Shown here piece after piece: positions 33,966 through 46,133 of a stretch of 64,000 nucleotides of DNA. The DNA comes from Molanna angustata (Eukaryota; Arthropoda; Insecta; Trichoptera; Molannidae): the NCBI GenBank assembly GCA_963576475.1, contig OY754967.1, positions 23,027,914 through 23,091,913 on the forward strand, given 5' to 3'. A program made the translations under genes and the position numbers. The first letter of the stretch is position 1, and every line of letters starts with the position of its first letter. The notes under the pieces are model-generated. The model saw only the letters and a list, made by a program, of their open reading frames with translations, made no database searches and had not been told where the DNA came from.

Positions 33966-36395
33966 AAAATATGTCATTCTTTATAGAATATTATATCAGT
34001 TGTTAAAAGTAACGGGTAAACATTATCTCAAAATGACATCAGTATATTTGCTTTCCTTCAGGTGTAGACTTTACTTCAGGACTTTTTAAGGGCGACACAT
34101 ATCTTTAAGAAACCTTGAAGACCTGAGGCCTCCCCATGCTCTTGTGTGTATATATCAATAAAAATACTAAAATCATTTTTCGTTTCCTCAATTTTCATCG
34201 TTAGTTTGAGAGTGGTTTGAGGCCAATTTGTAATTAAAAACTTGTTTTTTTGGCCGTTTTCAACTACTTGAAAATATTCGCTTTCGAAATATTAAAATTT
34301 TAGAAATAACAATGTGCTAATCTTTATTCAACTATTCTGTGTAAAGTTTTGAGCCAACCTATAAGTAATCTTACCAACGCTAGCAAAGTTTCGAAATAAA
34401 CTTTAATTCTTTGTTATAATTTCATGCAACATACTTACACATTTGGTGTTACTTGGCCAGGAAAAACATACACCCACATAAAGACGTTGAAAATTGACTA
34501 AATAGATTTTTTTCTCACGATTATTAAGATACAAAAAAGAAAAGAAAACCTAGTTACACTGGATTCGCGAATCCAGGCCCACGAGCACAGGCGACCAGAG
34601 TACCAGCCAAAATAGGCGAACCACATGGGCTTGCGACCTTGTATGCGGGCTTAAGGTGCTCCTTTATGACTCGAGTCACGCTTACCACTCATTCACCAAC
34701 CTCCGACTGATACACCACTCCCCTGCGCAACCAAACCCAATATGTCACAGACAACGCTTCTTACACCGCCCTATCCAGAAGTTCTTTTATTTTACCCGTA
34801 AAGTAGGAATATAAAGACATTGCGGGTAGTCTGTCTTCCCCACTTCTACGGCATATATATTTGTGCTAAAGCCATTTCCTTGTATTGGTGATCTTCTGGA
34901 ATATTTGTATCCATGGAACAGTCAAGTCCACATAAATAACTATTTTAAATGAAAGAGAATATATTGTCAAGTCAGGCCTAAGAGATGAGATGCAGATCTC
35001 CTTTGGAAGGGTATATCTCTCTGCTCTCGTATACATCAGGAAATTCCAGTCATCTGACTTCTACATTATAAAAACTAATTTCTTTGTTGTAGGTCTGACT
35101 TAAATATAAAAAGTAAATAAAAAAAATGAGGATAGTCTTTCCAAAGTTTTCTTTGCGTTGAAATGTTATTGCCAAATGAAATTCATTAAAGTACTCCTAG
35201 TTTTATGCAATTAGTATAGCATAATCGTTTACATGGTATGAAATACAAAATTGTTTAATTTAATCAAAATATCGAATAATTCAAAATGTATTAGTTTTAA
35301 CATGCAATGTCCTCGGAAATGCTCAAATTATGAAAGTTTCTGGGCTCAAACTGGACAGAAAGTTTAGGCGATTTCAAAATTCCAGTACGGACAGACATGT
35401 GAAGTTAATTTAAGGGTGTAAAAAAGACATTGGAAATCAAATCTATAGGTATTCTTTACTAAAATTAATAAAAATGAATAAACATGAGTAGGTTTGTATA
35501 AAAATATTTAAATATACCTTGTCTCCGTACTAATAAACTTATCGTTGTACGATCATTATTTATAAATATTAATGATATGTCACTCAAATGAATTAAAAAT
35601 AATATGTAGGTACTTTTAGAAATTAAAAAGACAAGAAAAAATCAGACAGAGAATCTTCTTATGAAGAGTATCAAGAATCGTTCTTTGAGGGTAAAATGAA
35701 CTTTGTTTTCTTACGTTTATTAATTTTTTATTTAAATTAAGTTTAATTAATTTTACATCACTAGAAATTCATATACCCACAGAATGTATATTAAAATCGA
35801 CGACAGAGCGGAAATTCGGTGGATCCCAAATCTCAAAACCTGCTTCTTTAGATTTCATCTATCTATAGCACAAGCATTTGCTTATTTCAGGTATTCTATA
35901 CAAACGTAATATGTGTAAACTCAGAGCCGATTAGTGATCCATATAACCGTTGGTTTATATGCAGATGATTTTATATGTTAATATTTTCAAAATACTCTGA
36001 CGTTCTGATTAATTTCTTAATATCAGTCAAAAGAATCTTATATAAATGTACTTCCTGAAAATGATTTTAGGGATTATCAACCATCCAGGGGGGTAAATCT
36101 GGTAAACCGGCGGAATCAAAACCATTCATGTTTACCCATATACTGTGTATAATTATCTTACGAAGTTAATAATAATATCAATCTGAAACGAAATAAAATG
36201 TATAAAAAAGATACAGTTGTCGAACCATAAATCAGTCTTTGTCATTGGAAAACTTTAAAAGTTTTTAAATTACCTCCTAGAATTCATTTTCTATGGAAAC
36301 GATTTACTTGTGAGAAATATTTCTTGGTAAACGTTTTAAGTGAAACTTTACTTTTTTCCAAATCTAAAACACACACACATTATATATATATTATA
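33966..36395. other. No gene recognised; GC-richer block and repeat scraps
   Basis: 34555-34860 is clearly GC-richer than its flanks (CCAGGCCCACGAGCACAGGC and on) but no frame is recognised. 35866-35892 (AGCACAAGCATTTGCTTATT) matches the tail of SINE family A. About 35925-36010 resembles a diverged, inverted 313-bp satellite monomer (CAGAGCCGATTAGTGATCC, TTTCAAAATACTCTGACGTT). 36085-36175 resembles 31470-31560. Confidence 0.5.
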
Positions 36396-39300
36396 TCTAA
36401 AGTAATAAAGCAATCAAAATGTTAGTGTATGTGTGTGTGTATGTGTGTGTGTGTGTGTTTGTCTCACGCCTTCTGAAAAACCAAGAGCATCTAAAAATCT
36501 AATTTATGTGCGAACGTGTACCTGTATACCTGATGCAGTGTCACGCTAAAAATAATGCGATAAAAATGCTGAATTTTAAAAATATTTCAATAATTATTTT
36601 TTTCATACAAAATTTTCCAAGTCGTATCTGTCAAAAAAGTGTACATTTTGCACGCATATATCTGTTAGTTTAAAAGTTAGAAGTACGTATTTACACGAAA
36701 AAAATTTACTTTCAAGTATAACTTAGCGTTTAAGTGAAAAACATGGTGAATATTTTGTATAATTATAATGTTTAACTTATTTTTAAAGTAAGCGTTTTGT
36801 ACATAAATGCCGCCATTTTAATATCTTTTCATACAATATTTAATTTTCCTACCGAATGAATATGTTCTTGAAAATAATAAACCTTTGAAATAAATATAAA
36901 TATGAAATAATAAAATGAAACACAAGACATTACAGCAAGTTTTAAGACGTATATTGTAAAAGTCTGTTAATTATTAGTAAAGATATGGGCATAATAAAAT
37001 TGCATAATTTGTATATAATATTTGATATTTCGGACAATTTTCATTTTTATGGCATCGAACAAACCAATGTAGGTACCTACATATTCAAAAAATGTATCCG
37101 AACCATTCGATATTACTTACGTGTTCGAATCGTTTCCATGGCTACAGAAAGAATGTGATATTCAAATAAAATTTGTTAGGAATCGAATTTATTTAGAAGG
37201 TTGTTGTAGGTAGGTACCTACCTAATACTATTTACTTACAAATCAACAATAATATACCTATACTGATTTCCTATAGGAAAATTATTTTATTTATTTATTT
37301 ATCAACCGTTTGTCCGATTATAATGAAACTTTGGTGAATTGTCGAGCGTATGCCCAGGATGGTTTTTGGATTTAAACTTTTTTCTTATTCTTCTTCTTCT
37401 TCGTGTATTTGGTCGTTTTACCTATGAAGGGGGAGTATCCTGGGAAAAGAAGGTCCGACTGTCCCTCCATCTCTTCACAGGTCTTCCAGGACGGGTTCTG
37501 CATATAAACTTTTTTCTTCTTTTTCTTCAACGTGTACTTGGTCATCTTACCTATGAAGATGAACTATCCTGGGAGATGAAGGTCCAATTTTCCTTCCATC
37601 TCTTCGCAGGTTTCTGGATTTAAACTTTTTTCTTCTTCTTCTTCATCGTCTATTTGGTCATTTTACCTTTGAAGGTGGACTAACCTGGGAGAAGAATGTC
37701 CAATTTTCCTTCCATCTCTTCGCAGGTATCTGGATTTAAACTTATTTCTTCTTCTTCTTCATCGTGTATTTTTGGTCATTTTACCTATGAAGTTGGAGAA
37801 TCCTGGGAGAAGAAGGTCCAACTGTCCTTCCATCTCTTCGCAGGTATCTGGGTTTAAACTTTTTTCTTCTTCTTCGTGTATTTAGTCATTTTACCTATTA
37901 AGTAGAGCATCCTGGGAAAAGAATGTTCTTTCATCTCTTCGCGGTTCTTCCAGGATGGTTTCTGGATTTAAACTTTTCTTAACCGACTGATGGGACGGGA
38001 TGTAATGAAGGGAAGGGATGCACTAAAGGGCCTGAAGGGACGGGAGGTATAAAACTGCCTGAAGGGACGGAAGGTAGTGAAGGGTCTGATGGGAGGGGAC
38101 GTAATGAGGGATTAAAGGGACGGGAGGTACTGAAGGGCCTGAAGCGGCGGGTCCTGGAGTCTAATTCTGTTTCTTCTTAATTTTATGTAGACCTTTAGGG
38201 CAGTTTTTATACAAACTATTTCCTATTGTCTAATTCATCTTCTTCTTCTTTTATGTATACATTTGGGTCATTTTTTTATAAAAATTATTTCCTTTAGTCT
38301 AATTATTATTCTTCTTCATTTAAGTACGTAGACTTTTGGGAGAGTTTTAATACAAACTATTTCCAATAGTCTTATTCATTTTCTTTTATGTAGACCTTTT
38401 GGTCAGTATTTATACAAACTATTTCCAATAGTCTAAATATTCTTCTTCTTCTATTTTGTAGACCTTTGGGTGAGCTTTTATACAATCTATTTCCAATAGT
38501 CTAATTCTTCTATTAGGTATATGTATTTTTACTTATTTTATGTAGACCATTGGAATAGTTTTTTATACAAACTATTTCTTATAGTCTTATACTTATTTTT
38601 CTCTTTTTTATTTAGTCTTTTGGGTTAGTTTTAAGTCTAATAGTCTATTGTGCAGAAATATTATTAACGATATGCACACTTGATGAAAATACATATGAAA
38701 TGAATGGGATATGGGATGTGACGATATAACCTGCACTAGAATCTTTTCAATACTTTTGTTTAATTAAATTTAAACCATTTATATCATCCTATTTTGAATA
38801 ATTTTCAACACCTAATATTTAAAGAATGGGGGTTGTGGCCATTACTGAACTCTTCACAACATTTATATTCAAATTAAAAACTATTTAATATAGTTCAAGT
38901 CTTCTTCTTCTTCGTTAATGAAGACTTTCAGTCAAATTGAGCAAAAATATAATGCACACTTGATGAAAAAATATAAAAACGAATGGGATGTGACCAATAC
39001 TAGATCTTTTCAGTACCTACGTTTGTTTAATCAAATTTTAACCACATCCCAACATCCAAAATTACTAAATTTTCAATAGGTACACATTACAATTTGTTTT
39101 CGATGATAATATTTAAAAATGGGGGTTGTGGCCAAACCAATCTCTTTACAACGTTGATAAACAGTCATATTTAAAACCATTACGCATAGTCCATGCGAGC
39201 AGAAATTGTATAAATATTATACTTCATTCACACTTTATAGCAATATATAAAAAAGAATGGGTTGTGGCCATCACTTGAACATTTTACAATACTTAAACTC

Positions 39301-39426
39301 AATCAAATTTCAAACCACTTTTCATAGTCTGATATTGCAAAATAATTGGGTGACAATATTATAAAAACGATTGCTTTTTCTTTCACAATTTTACATTCTT
39401 GGCCAACGGCGGGACATAAAAGCTAG
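36396..39426 (+). mobile_element. Helitron, full-length non-autonomous copy
   Basis: It begins TCTAAAGTAATAAAGCAATC preceded by A, and ends AAAAGCTAG followed by T, as expected for a Helitron inserted between A and T. The start aligns with that of the Helitron at 42861 (TCTATATTATAAATTTGAAA). No Rep-helicase frame is present, so it would depend on enzymes from elsewhere. The interior is layers of tandem repeats: a (TG)n run at 36424-36462; units of about 110 bp at 37373-37975; a GGGACGGGAGGTA minisatellite at 37985-38155; units of about 75 bp (TATACAAACTATTTCCAATA) at 38185-38640; and degenerate units holding GGGTTGTGGCCA at 38690-39330. An inverted copy lies at 46908-49777. Confidence 0.7.
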
Positions 39427-39433
39427 TTATATA

Positions 39434-41214
39434 TAAAATGAACTGAAAATATGGAAAAACGCCAGAAAACCCCAACTATATAATTACATTTTCTATAAAG
39501 AATGTACAGATTATTCTACGACATCTCAAACGTTTTTTTACAATTATTATTAAAATTGCATTTACATAGTGACGACATCGTTTCATACCATTTGTATGAT
39601 AGAATATCAATATCTACGGGGACTCCCAATAGTTTGATACTTTATTTTCATATATACATACCACCAAGATGTTTATATTTTCCGGGTACGAAAAAATAAC
39701 TATCCAGACATAGATACATGTTTCATATAGAAAACAAATATCTTAGAATATTCAAAAATCTGGATATAAGGGTTTATAGTTTGGTAAGTTTTCTTCATCT
39801 ATACTTAATATTGCCATCAACAGTTGGATCTCATGCGTATCATTCAACCTGTTAATGCAAATAAGCGTTATCTTAATTATGTCACATTTAGCATACTTTA
39901 GGCTCTTACACAAAAACACGAAAGTAGTTCTTATAGTAAACGCACTGCACTTTACCTACGTTAATTTGAAACCACCTTAAAAATACAGCTTAATCTCAAA
40001 TTTAATTATAATAATAATTACAAACAACGTTGATGAACCGTATATTGCCGTCAGCAAAATTCCATTTCATTTTAACGTGAATATCTTAATCTTAATATTC
40101 AAGTTTGTATTATACTCACCAAAGAAATATTTACTTTTGTTAACGCAATAATAAACATGTTTGGCTATCAAATTTCAGTCAAACACAAACTGTAAATGAA
40201 AATAAAAATAAAAAAGTTCGCATTTTAAATTTAAAGTTATTTGAAATAGTTATCTGGGTCAAATCAAGATTGTACGATATAAATAATCAAATTATGAGTA
40301 AATCAAATTTTCAAAAAAGTTATATAAAAGAGTATTCTATAAGTTGCATTGGATATAAATGATGGTAAAAAACAAAAGGTTTATGGATATTCCGTGTGTG
40401 TTTCTGAATCATAATCGGAACATATTATGTAAGTATAATTAAAACGTTATGATCATTAAATAAAAAAAATAAAATAATGGTGAATCACCATGAAGATTGG
40501 AATGGAGATTTATCTATTTATATATTAGTTGATATAGAGTTATGCAGTCTACACTATTTATAAAACAGACACTGCAGTGCATTATTTTATTAGTAGACCA
40601 GTGAAAACTCCATGCATTATTTAATAGGATTATTAATATTGATTACAAAAATATACAAATAATACATAATTAATTTACAAGTAAACAAAAAAACACTAAA
40701 ATAAGACAGCTGATTTAATCGAAGTACTAGTAAATATATGAGGAGACAATTGTCCTAAGCATATTGAGAGACCTCGCAGAGTTGTCGAGTCTATTAAAGA
40801 AAGCATTGTACATCGTGCAAGCACGTTACACAAAAGCATTCTGAGTGTATAGTGATTATTAAACTTAGGAATATAAAAAATGTTAAGATATCTGGTTGTT
40901 CTGCTCGGATAGTGAAAGCAAATTGTTTTCAACAATCTACAAAATTGTTTACTGATTGATTCTGCATAATTACTAAATTTATAGTTAGGTACATTTCAAG
41001 TGACATTTCTAATCTTTCTTCCTACATTCTTCGGCCAGAATAATCATATTTTTAAGTAAAATGGACTCATTATCAACAACAGCAAAAACAATTAACAAAT
41101 ACAAACAATCTTTGTTATTCTTTACGAATCAAGTTTAATATATTCGTTTATCATTTAAAAACAATAGAATAAAACGTGAAAATCAAATGAAACTTTTCAT
41201 TGAAATAAAAAGGG
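39434..41214. other. AT-rich DNA, no gene seen
   Basis: No frame resembles a protein, and I see no repeat shared with the rest of the window. Confidence 0.55.
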
Positions 41215-41668
41215 ATGATGAAGAGGACATATAGCGCTAATTCTAGTGACTGAAAACATGATATATTAAAACAGCTCAATGCATTATGAAGTTACGTGTT
41301 AGTAAGGGTAACTGTCGCGTGCATAATAAAAGGTTTATACGTGATTTAAATTATCGGGAACCCAAAATTAATTGATTTTTTTGCATTTTAAAAACAAACC
41401 TTACCTGAAATGAAAAAACTTTATCGGTCATTCACATTGATTTTATGCACTCTATAAGCATATAAAAGATTTATTTCTCTACGACACACAGTTATGGAGT
41501 AATTTAAAAAAATGCTGTTAAAAACGATACTTTTAAACTTTTTTTTACGTGTAACGAACATTCACTAGAAAAATGTTTAAAAAAATTACGGTATTTTTCT
41601 AGAATCTCACTGTTTAACATATTTGAGGAATTTGATTTCATATTGGGGTGTTTAGGTTTATATGTCCT
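41215..41668 (+). repeat. AT-rich interspersed repeat R, copy 2
   Basis: Matches 7292-7745 in the same order: GAGGACATATAGCGCTAATT, GTGACTGAAAACATGATATA, GAAGTTACGTGTTAGTAAGG, AAAGGTTTATACGTGATTTA, CTCTACGACACACAGTTATG, GGTGTTTAGGTTTATAT. It extends slightly further 5' than copy 1. No coding capacity. Confidence 0.75.
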
Positions 41669-42289
41669 CTAAAGACATTCATACAAATCTACCTACATAA
41701 CATACAAAATAAAACGGTTTGATTATTGAAACAATGGTTGTGTCTACTTTAACCAAGCTTCACGGCGAATTCTATGCTACTCACAACTTCGCCCAGTCAA
41801 CGTTTTTGAAGATTTTGTTTCAGGCAATGATATCAAACTAATACAGTTTATCACATCCTCCGTTGATCCTGACTTTTATCTTCTATTACCTAATATATGA
41901 GATAAAATCGTGATCCAGAAATCCTCCGCCAGATTGTATATTTATGTTCCAACTTCGTCCTCGGTATACCAATTGTCCCACCAACATAATAAATAATATG
42001 CTCGGTTGATATGACAAATTAATGGCTTATTTGTACTGTACGCCATGAAAAGACTTTTAAAACACCCTCAAATTTTTCCCTAATAGGCAGGCATTGTGTC
42101 GACACTCGCTTATTTCATAGATTCTATTACCGTACCCGCTGACAATATCAACCGATCAAGGTTGCTCCGCTTCATCTTTAAAATATTAGATATACATAAC
42201 TATTAAGTTTAATGTTTTTTTTTTCGTTCACTGAGTGGAGGTTCGTGATAAATAGTATAAAAATATTTATAATCCACGTCAAACCATCA
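41669..42289. other. No gene recognised
   Basis: Moderate GC, no frame that I recognise. It sits between two copies of repeat R and could be part of a larger composite. Confidence 0.45.
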
Positions 42290-42585
42290 TCCCCGGAGGC
42301 GATAGTTAAGAGGGCATATATCGCTAAATCTAGTGACTGAAATCATGATAATATACATATTAAAACCTCCTAAAACGCTATGAAATTACGTGCTAGTAAG
42401 AGTAATTATCGCCTGTGCTGAAAAAGGTTTACACGTTATATGAATTATCGAAAACGCAAAATTTGTTGAGTTTGCATTTTAAGAATAAACCTTACTTGAA
42501 ATCAAATAACTATCGGTTATTGGTTGGCACACAAAATATTTATTTCTGTACATCATAATATTAATCACCGGAAAGAGTTATTGTT
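42290..42585 (+). repeat. AT-rich interspersed repeat R, copy 3 (5' part)
   Basis: Matches the first two thirds of copy 2 (AAGAGGGCATATATCGCTAA, ATCTAGTGACTGAAATCATG, GAATAAACCTTACTTGAAAT, ACAAAATATTTATTTCTGTA) and then stops near the SINE that begins at 42592. It is more diverged than the other copies. Confidence 0.7.
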
Positions 42586-42591
42586 AAAGAT

Positions 42592-42745
42592 GGGTCGGTG
42601 GTAGAGCGGTTAGCGCGCTGAGCTAGTAATCCAGTGGTCGCGAGTTCGAATCTTGCCTCGACCGATTTCGTTCACCTAAGCACAAGCATTTATTTGCTTA
42701 TTTTAGGGAACGTATGAAGATGTATATGTACTTGTTTAACAAGGA
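42592..42745 (+). repeat. tRNA-derived SINE (family A), best copy
   Basis: The tRNA-like head starts GGGTCGGTGGTAGAGCGGTT. The A box is near 42602-42614 (TAGAGCGGTTAGC) and the B box GAGTTCGAATC is at 42642-42652. A shared tail follows: CGATTTCGTTCACCTAAGCA, then CAAGCATTTATTTGCTTA. Relatives: 4546-4692 (minus), 3287-3345, 35866-35892 (tail only) and 61027-61043 (head only, GGGTCGGTGGCAGAGC). Confidence 0.85.
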
Positions 42746-42860
42746 CATATTCATTTTTTAATTAAAAAAATATATATACTGGAACTTATGCTGAATTATA
42801 TAATTGTGTGGCAAAAATTCACTAGGGAAATGTTGCTTTTTTTCAAAGCGAAAAGAGAAA

Positions 42861-43953
42861 TCTATATTATAAATTTGAAAGTTTGTATCTATGTATGTAT
42901 GTATGTGTTGAATGCGCTCCTAAACCGTTCATCCGATTGCGATGAAACTTTGGTGAACTGTCGAGAGTATATCAGGGATGGTTTCCGGATCAAAATTTTT
43001 CTTCATCGAGTATTAGGTCATTTTACCTATGAAGGTGGACTATCCTGGGAACCGTTCATCCGATTGCAATGAAACTTTGGTGAATTGTAGAGCGTATGCC
43101 CTGGATGGTTTCTGGATTGAAAAAAAACTTCTTCTCTTCTTCATCGGGTATTAGGTCATTTTACCTATGAAGGTGGACTATCCTGGGAACCGTTCATCCG
43201 AGTGCAATGAAACTTTGGTGAATTGTCGAAATTACGCCCGGGATGGTTTCTGGATTAAAACATTTTTCTTCTTCTTCTTCTTCATCGGGTACTCTGGGAG
43301 AAGAAGCTCCAACTGTCCTTCCATCTCTTCGCAGGTCTTCCAGGACAATTTCTGGATTTAAACTTTTTTCTTCTTCTTCTTCTTCTTCTTCATTGTGTAT
43401 TTGGTCATTTTACCTATGATGGTGGAGTATCCTGGGAAAATAAGGTCCAACTATCCTTCCATCTCTTCGCAGGTCTTCCAGGACGGTTTCTGGATTCAAA
43501 CTTTTTTCTTCTTCTTCTTTATCGTGTATTTGTTCATTTTACCTATGAAGTTGGAGAATCCTGGAAAAAGAAGGTCCAACTGTCCTTTCATCTCTTCGTA
43601 TGTCTTCCCAGTATTGTGTCGGGAATTAAACTTTTTATTAACCTACTGAAGGGACGGGAGGTAATGAAGGGAAGGGTGGTACTGGTGGGCCTGACGGGAA
43701 GGGTGGTACTGGTGGGCCTGACGGGACGGGTGGTACTGAAGGGTCTGAAGGGATGGGAGTTACTGAAGGGACGGGAGATACTGAAGGGACGGGAGGTACT
43801 GAAGGGACGGGAGGTACTGAAGGGACGGGAGGTACTGAAGGGACGGGAGGTACTGAAGGGACGGGAGCTACTGAAGGGTCTGAAATGACGGGTGGTTATG
43901 GAGGACCATTTTTAATTATACAGGCAATACGAAGTTTGCCGGGGGCTCACTAG
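42861..43953 (+). mobile_element. Helitron, complete non-autonomous copy
   Basis: 5' end TCTATATTATAAATTTGAAA preceded by A; 3' end CTCACTAG followed by T. Just before the 3' end, at 43923-43940, GGCAA TACGAAGT TTGCC forms a hairpin. These are the three Helitron hallmarks. Inside are near 130-bp units containing CCGTTCATCCGATTGCAATG then AAACTTTGGTGAATTGT, then CTTCTTCTT-rich units, then a minisatellite. The units match those in the larger Helitrons. No Rep-helicase frame. Confidence 0.85.
43640..43885 (+). repeat. 18-bp minisatellite inside the Helitron
   Basis: Consensus TGAAGGGACGGGAGGTAC, with the most regular copies at 43767-43870 and degenerate ones (GGTGGGCCTGACGGG) before. Because 18 is a multiple of 3, open frames of KGREVL or TEGTGG repeats appear; these are not genes. 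Confidence 0.9.
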
Positions 43954-44582
43954 TATTATATATTTTTTACATTGTTTTAATTAAATTTTTGTGAGAATGG
44001 ATTGCTTAAAATCTTGTGATATTTGGATGGTATTATTGTATTTTTTTATTAAATTTACGTTGATGTCACAAACCTAGCAATGCCTGAATATTGTTGTTGT
44101 CTAGTACGCAAAAAAACCTTGCAAAATGTTGACTAACAGAACACAACACAAATTAATGACTTGTAGAGAAAATATTCTCTTTTGCAAAACAAATAATTCA
44201 AAATATATTCGGTAAAAATAATACAACCCTATTACCGCCCATGTTGATGAGTCTGAAATTAAATTATATTTGCGAGAGAAATTCCTTAGACACATTGTCA
44301 CTGTGTGAATTTTAAGGAATATCTTGGCCACTTAGCTCTTATACTTAATACATAATATCGTGTATAAAACACATTTGTTTAAGGAATCGACACGTTCAAA
44401 CAATCTGACATATTTTTGAAAATCTATAACATATCAATAGAGATGGAGTTGGAATATTCTTGAAGGATCTGGAATCAAGGCACCTACAGGACTTACGACC
44501 TGTCATCGGCTGGTTTACGTGATCACTTTATGCGCTTGCGCAACGTTCACCAATTATGCCTTCTTATTGAGTTTCCTTATCA
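43954..44582. other. AT-rich DNA, no gene seen
   Basis: No frame resembles a protein. Moderate-GC patch at 44460-44560 without recognised content. Confidence 0.5.
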
Positions 44583-44873
44583 ATGCAATTTCTTTTGAAA
44601 ATAACACATTTTTACTATCGACACACCATCAATACCATCTCCGAGAGACGTGCTCGCTGGATTGGGCACATCTTGCGCCACGAGGAACTCCTACATGACC
44701 TAATGGAGGGAATGGTTGAGGGGACAAACCACAGGGGGCGCCCCCGACGGGAATATTTGGCCCAGGTGTGCGAGGACATGAACTACGCCACATATGTTGA
44801 GCTGAAAAGGGCTGCACAGGATAGAGAGAAGTGGAAAGCGAGATGTAGACTTCTTCTGCAAACCAATCCATAG
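44583..44873 (+). pseudogene. RTE-like LINE C-terminal fragment
   Basis: From about 44637 the frame reads SERRARWIGHILRHEELLHD, then LMEGMVEGTNHRGRPRREYL, AQVCEDMNYATYVELKRAAQ and DREKWKARCRLLLQTNP, then stop. This is the standard C-terminal tail (RWxGHxxR...EGxxxRGRPR...AxDRxxW) of RTE-like LINE proteins. All RT and endonuclease sequence is missing. The last 25 codons match the fragment at 16310-16402. Confidence 0.8.
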
Positions 44874-44879
44874 GATTGA

Positions 44880-45467
44880 GACTTTTGATGATGAAATAAC
44901 GAAGACACCTTTTTTGTAACGCCATCTATTGAGAAGTTGGTTTTTTACACTGACATTTTGGTACAGAAATATATTTACCTACATGAGTTAATTTTTATCA
45001 ACAGGTAAGATGTCCGCTGTCAGTAAAGAATACTTAATTGATGCAACGAATACACTTCTTAATTTTGTATAATATTTTCTTGTGAAATATATTGATTTTA
45101 AGTGTTTTCATATATTAATTTTAAGGTTCCAAGAGTATGAAAAAAATTTGCCCACCAAATTATAATTCCAATGTTTTTTCTTCCTTCTTCTTAAACTTCT
45201 TAGCTACCATTAACTTATCTCATGATCCCGTGTAAAAGGAACGATCTTTTCTACGCACACGATATAATTCCGTCGCTCTTTGATTTATTTTTTTGAAATG
45301 ATATTTACCAACTTATATTATTTATAAAATCTACAGAGTCGAGAGATTGCACTTTCATTTACATAGTTTATTTTCTGTAAATAATGGTAGATTGAAGTAT
45401 ATGTATGTAAATTAGAAATCATTATTCAACCAAAATCATTATCAAATCATTACTGACCAAATGAAAA
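44880..45467. other. AT-rich DNA, no gene seen
   Basis: No recognisable frame or repeat. Confidence 0.5.
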
Positions 45468-45979
45468 AAAAAATCTCGGGACAACTTAATAAAATGTCAC
45501 TTCAATTCAGAATAACCTGGGGCGTATAATTTGGAAAAAAGGTTCTAATAAATTGTTGGTTCATATTTACAAGTAGACGCTTCTTCGTTTTTCTCTATAT
45601 ATTTCTTGTAATAATATCCCCTATTATAATATCACCTTTTTATTAAAATTTACAACGCTTAACGTTGTTCGGAATTTAATAATGTTATCGTTATTTTTTT
45701 TTTACTTCAACCATCAAAGTTTCTCAAACAAAATATAAAATTCCTTATAACGATAAAAGTTGTTGAGTTTTTATTACGCTAAAAACACGTGTACAGTAAA
45801 TATTTTGATTACATTGATTTCGCTTTTTGAAGTTCAACTTACTAATACAATACGATGTAGGTATGTACTTATAAATAAACAAAATTAACTTGGTAATTTT
45901 GTCGACGGATAATTCGTGGTGAAACTCCATTATACTAGGTATAAAATTTATATTTTATTAAGTTGTCCCGAGATTTTTT
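45468..45979. repeat. 28-bp inverted repeat pair, 456-bp spacer
   Basis: AAAAAATCTCGGGACAACTT then AATAAAAT at 45468-45495 is perfectly mirrored at 45952-45979. The right copy runs into the start of the MADF-like frame. It may be a MITE-like unit, or a local inverted duplication linked to the Harbinger remnant. No target duplication is evident. Confidence 0.65.
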
Positions 45980-46113
45980 CTTCTGTCCATGAACGTCCCA
46001 TATTATGGGACAAAAGAAATAAAAATTATCATAACCGTTTATTATCGAACCGCGAATGGGAGGAATTGGCAAAAATAAATGGGACTTCAATTATTATTGC
46101 TATTTTACAATAG
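45964..46113 (+). pseudogene. MADF-domain fragment (Harbinger-associated)
   Basis: The frame reads CPEIFSSVHERPILWDKRNK then NYHNRLLSNREWEELAKING and ends at 46113. It follows the first half of a MADF (Adf-1-type Myb/SANT-like) DNA-binding domain: xxVxxRPxLWDxxxKxYxNRxxxxxxWEEIA. About 35 residues of an 85-residue domain remain. PIF/Harbinger transposons carry a separate Myb/SANT or MADF protein beside the transposase. A Harbinger-like fragment lies 20 bp to the right on the other strand, so I read this as its truncated partner. A host MADF gene exon is less likely, since nothing else of one is present. The perfect palindrome GTCCCATATTATGGGAC lies inside it, at about 45996-46012. Confidence 0.6.
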
Positions 46114-46133
46114 GATGTTGTTCAAAATACACT

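Noticed and set aside
37339..37623. 94-residue hydrophobic frame, repeated at 48714-48998
   Set aside because: It translates two tandem units in the Helitron; the twin is just the inverted copy.
42592..42665. Functional tRNA gene
   Set aside because: A and B boxes are present, but the acceptor stem does not pair well and a shared non-tRNA tail follows in several copies, so it is a SINE.
43616..43953. Open frames with KGREVL and TEGTGG repeats
   Set aside because: They come from an 18-bp minisatellite inside a Helitron and appear in several frames at once.
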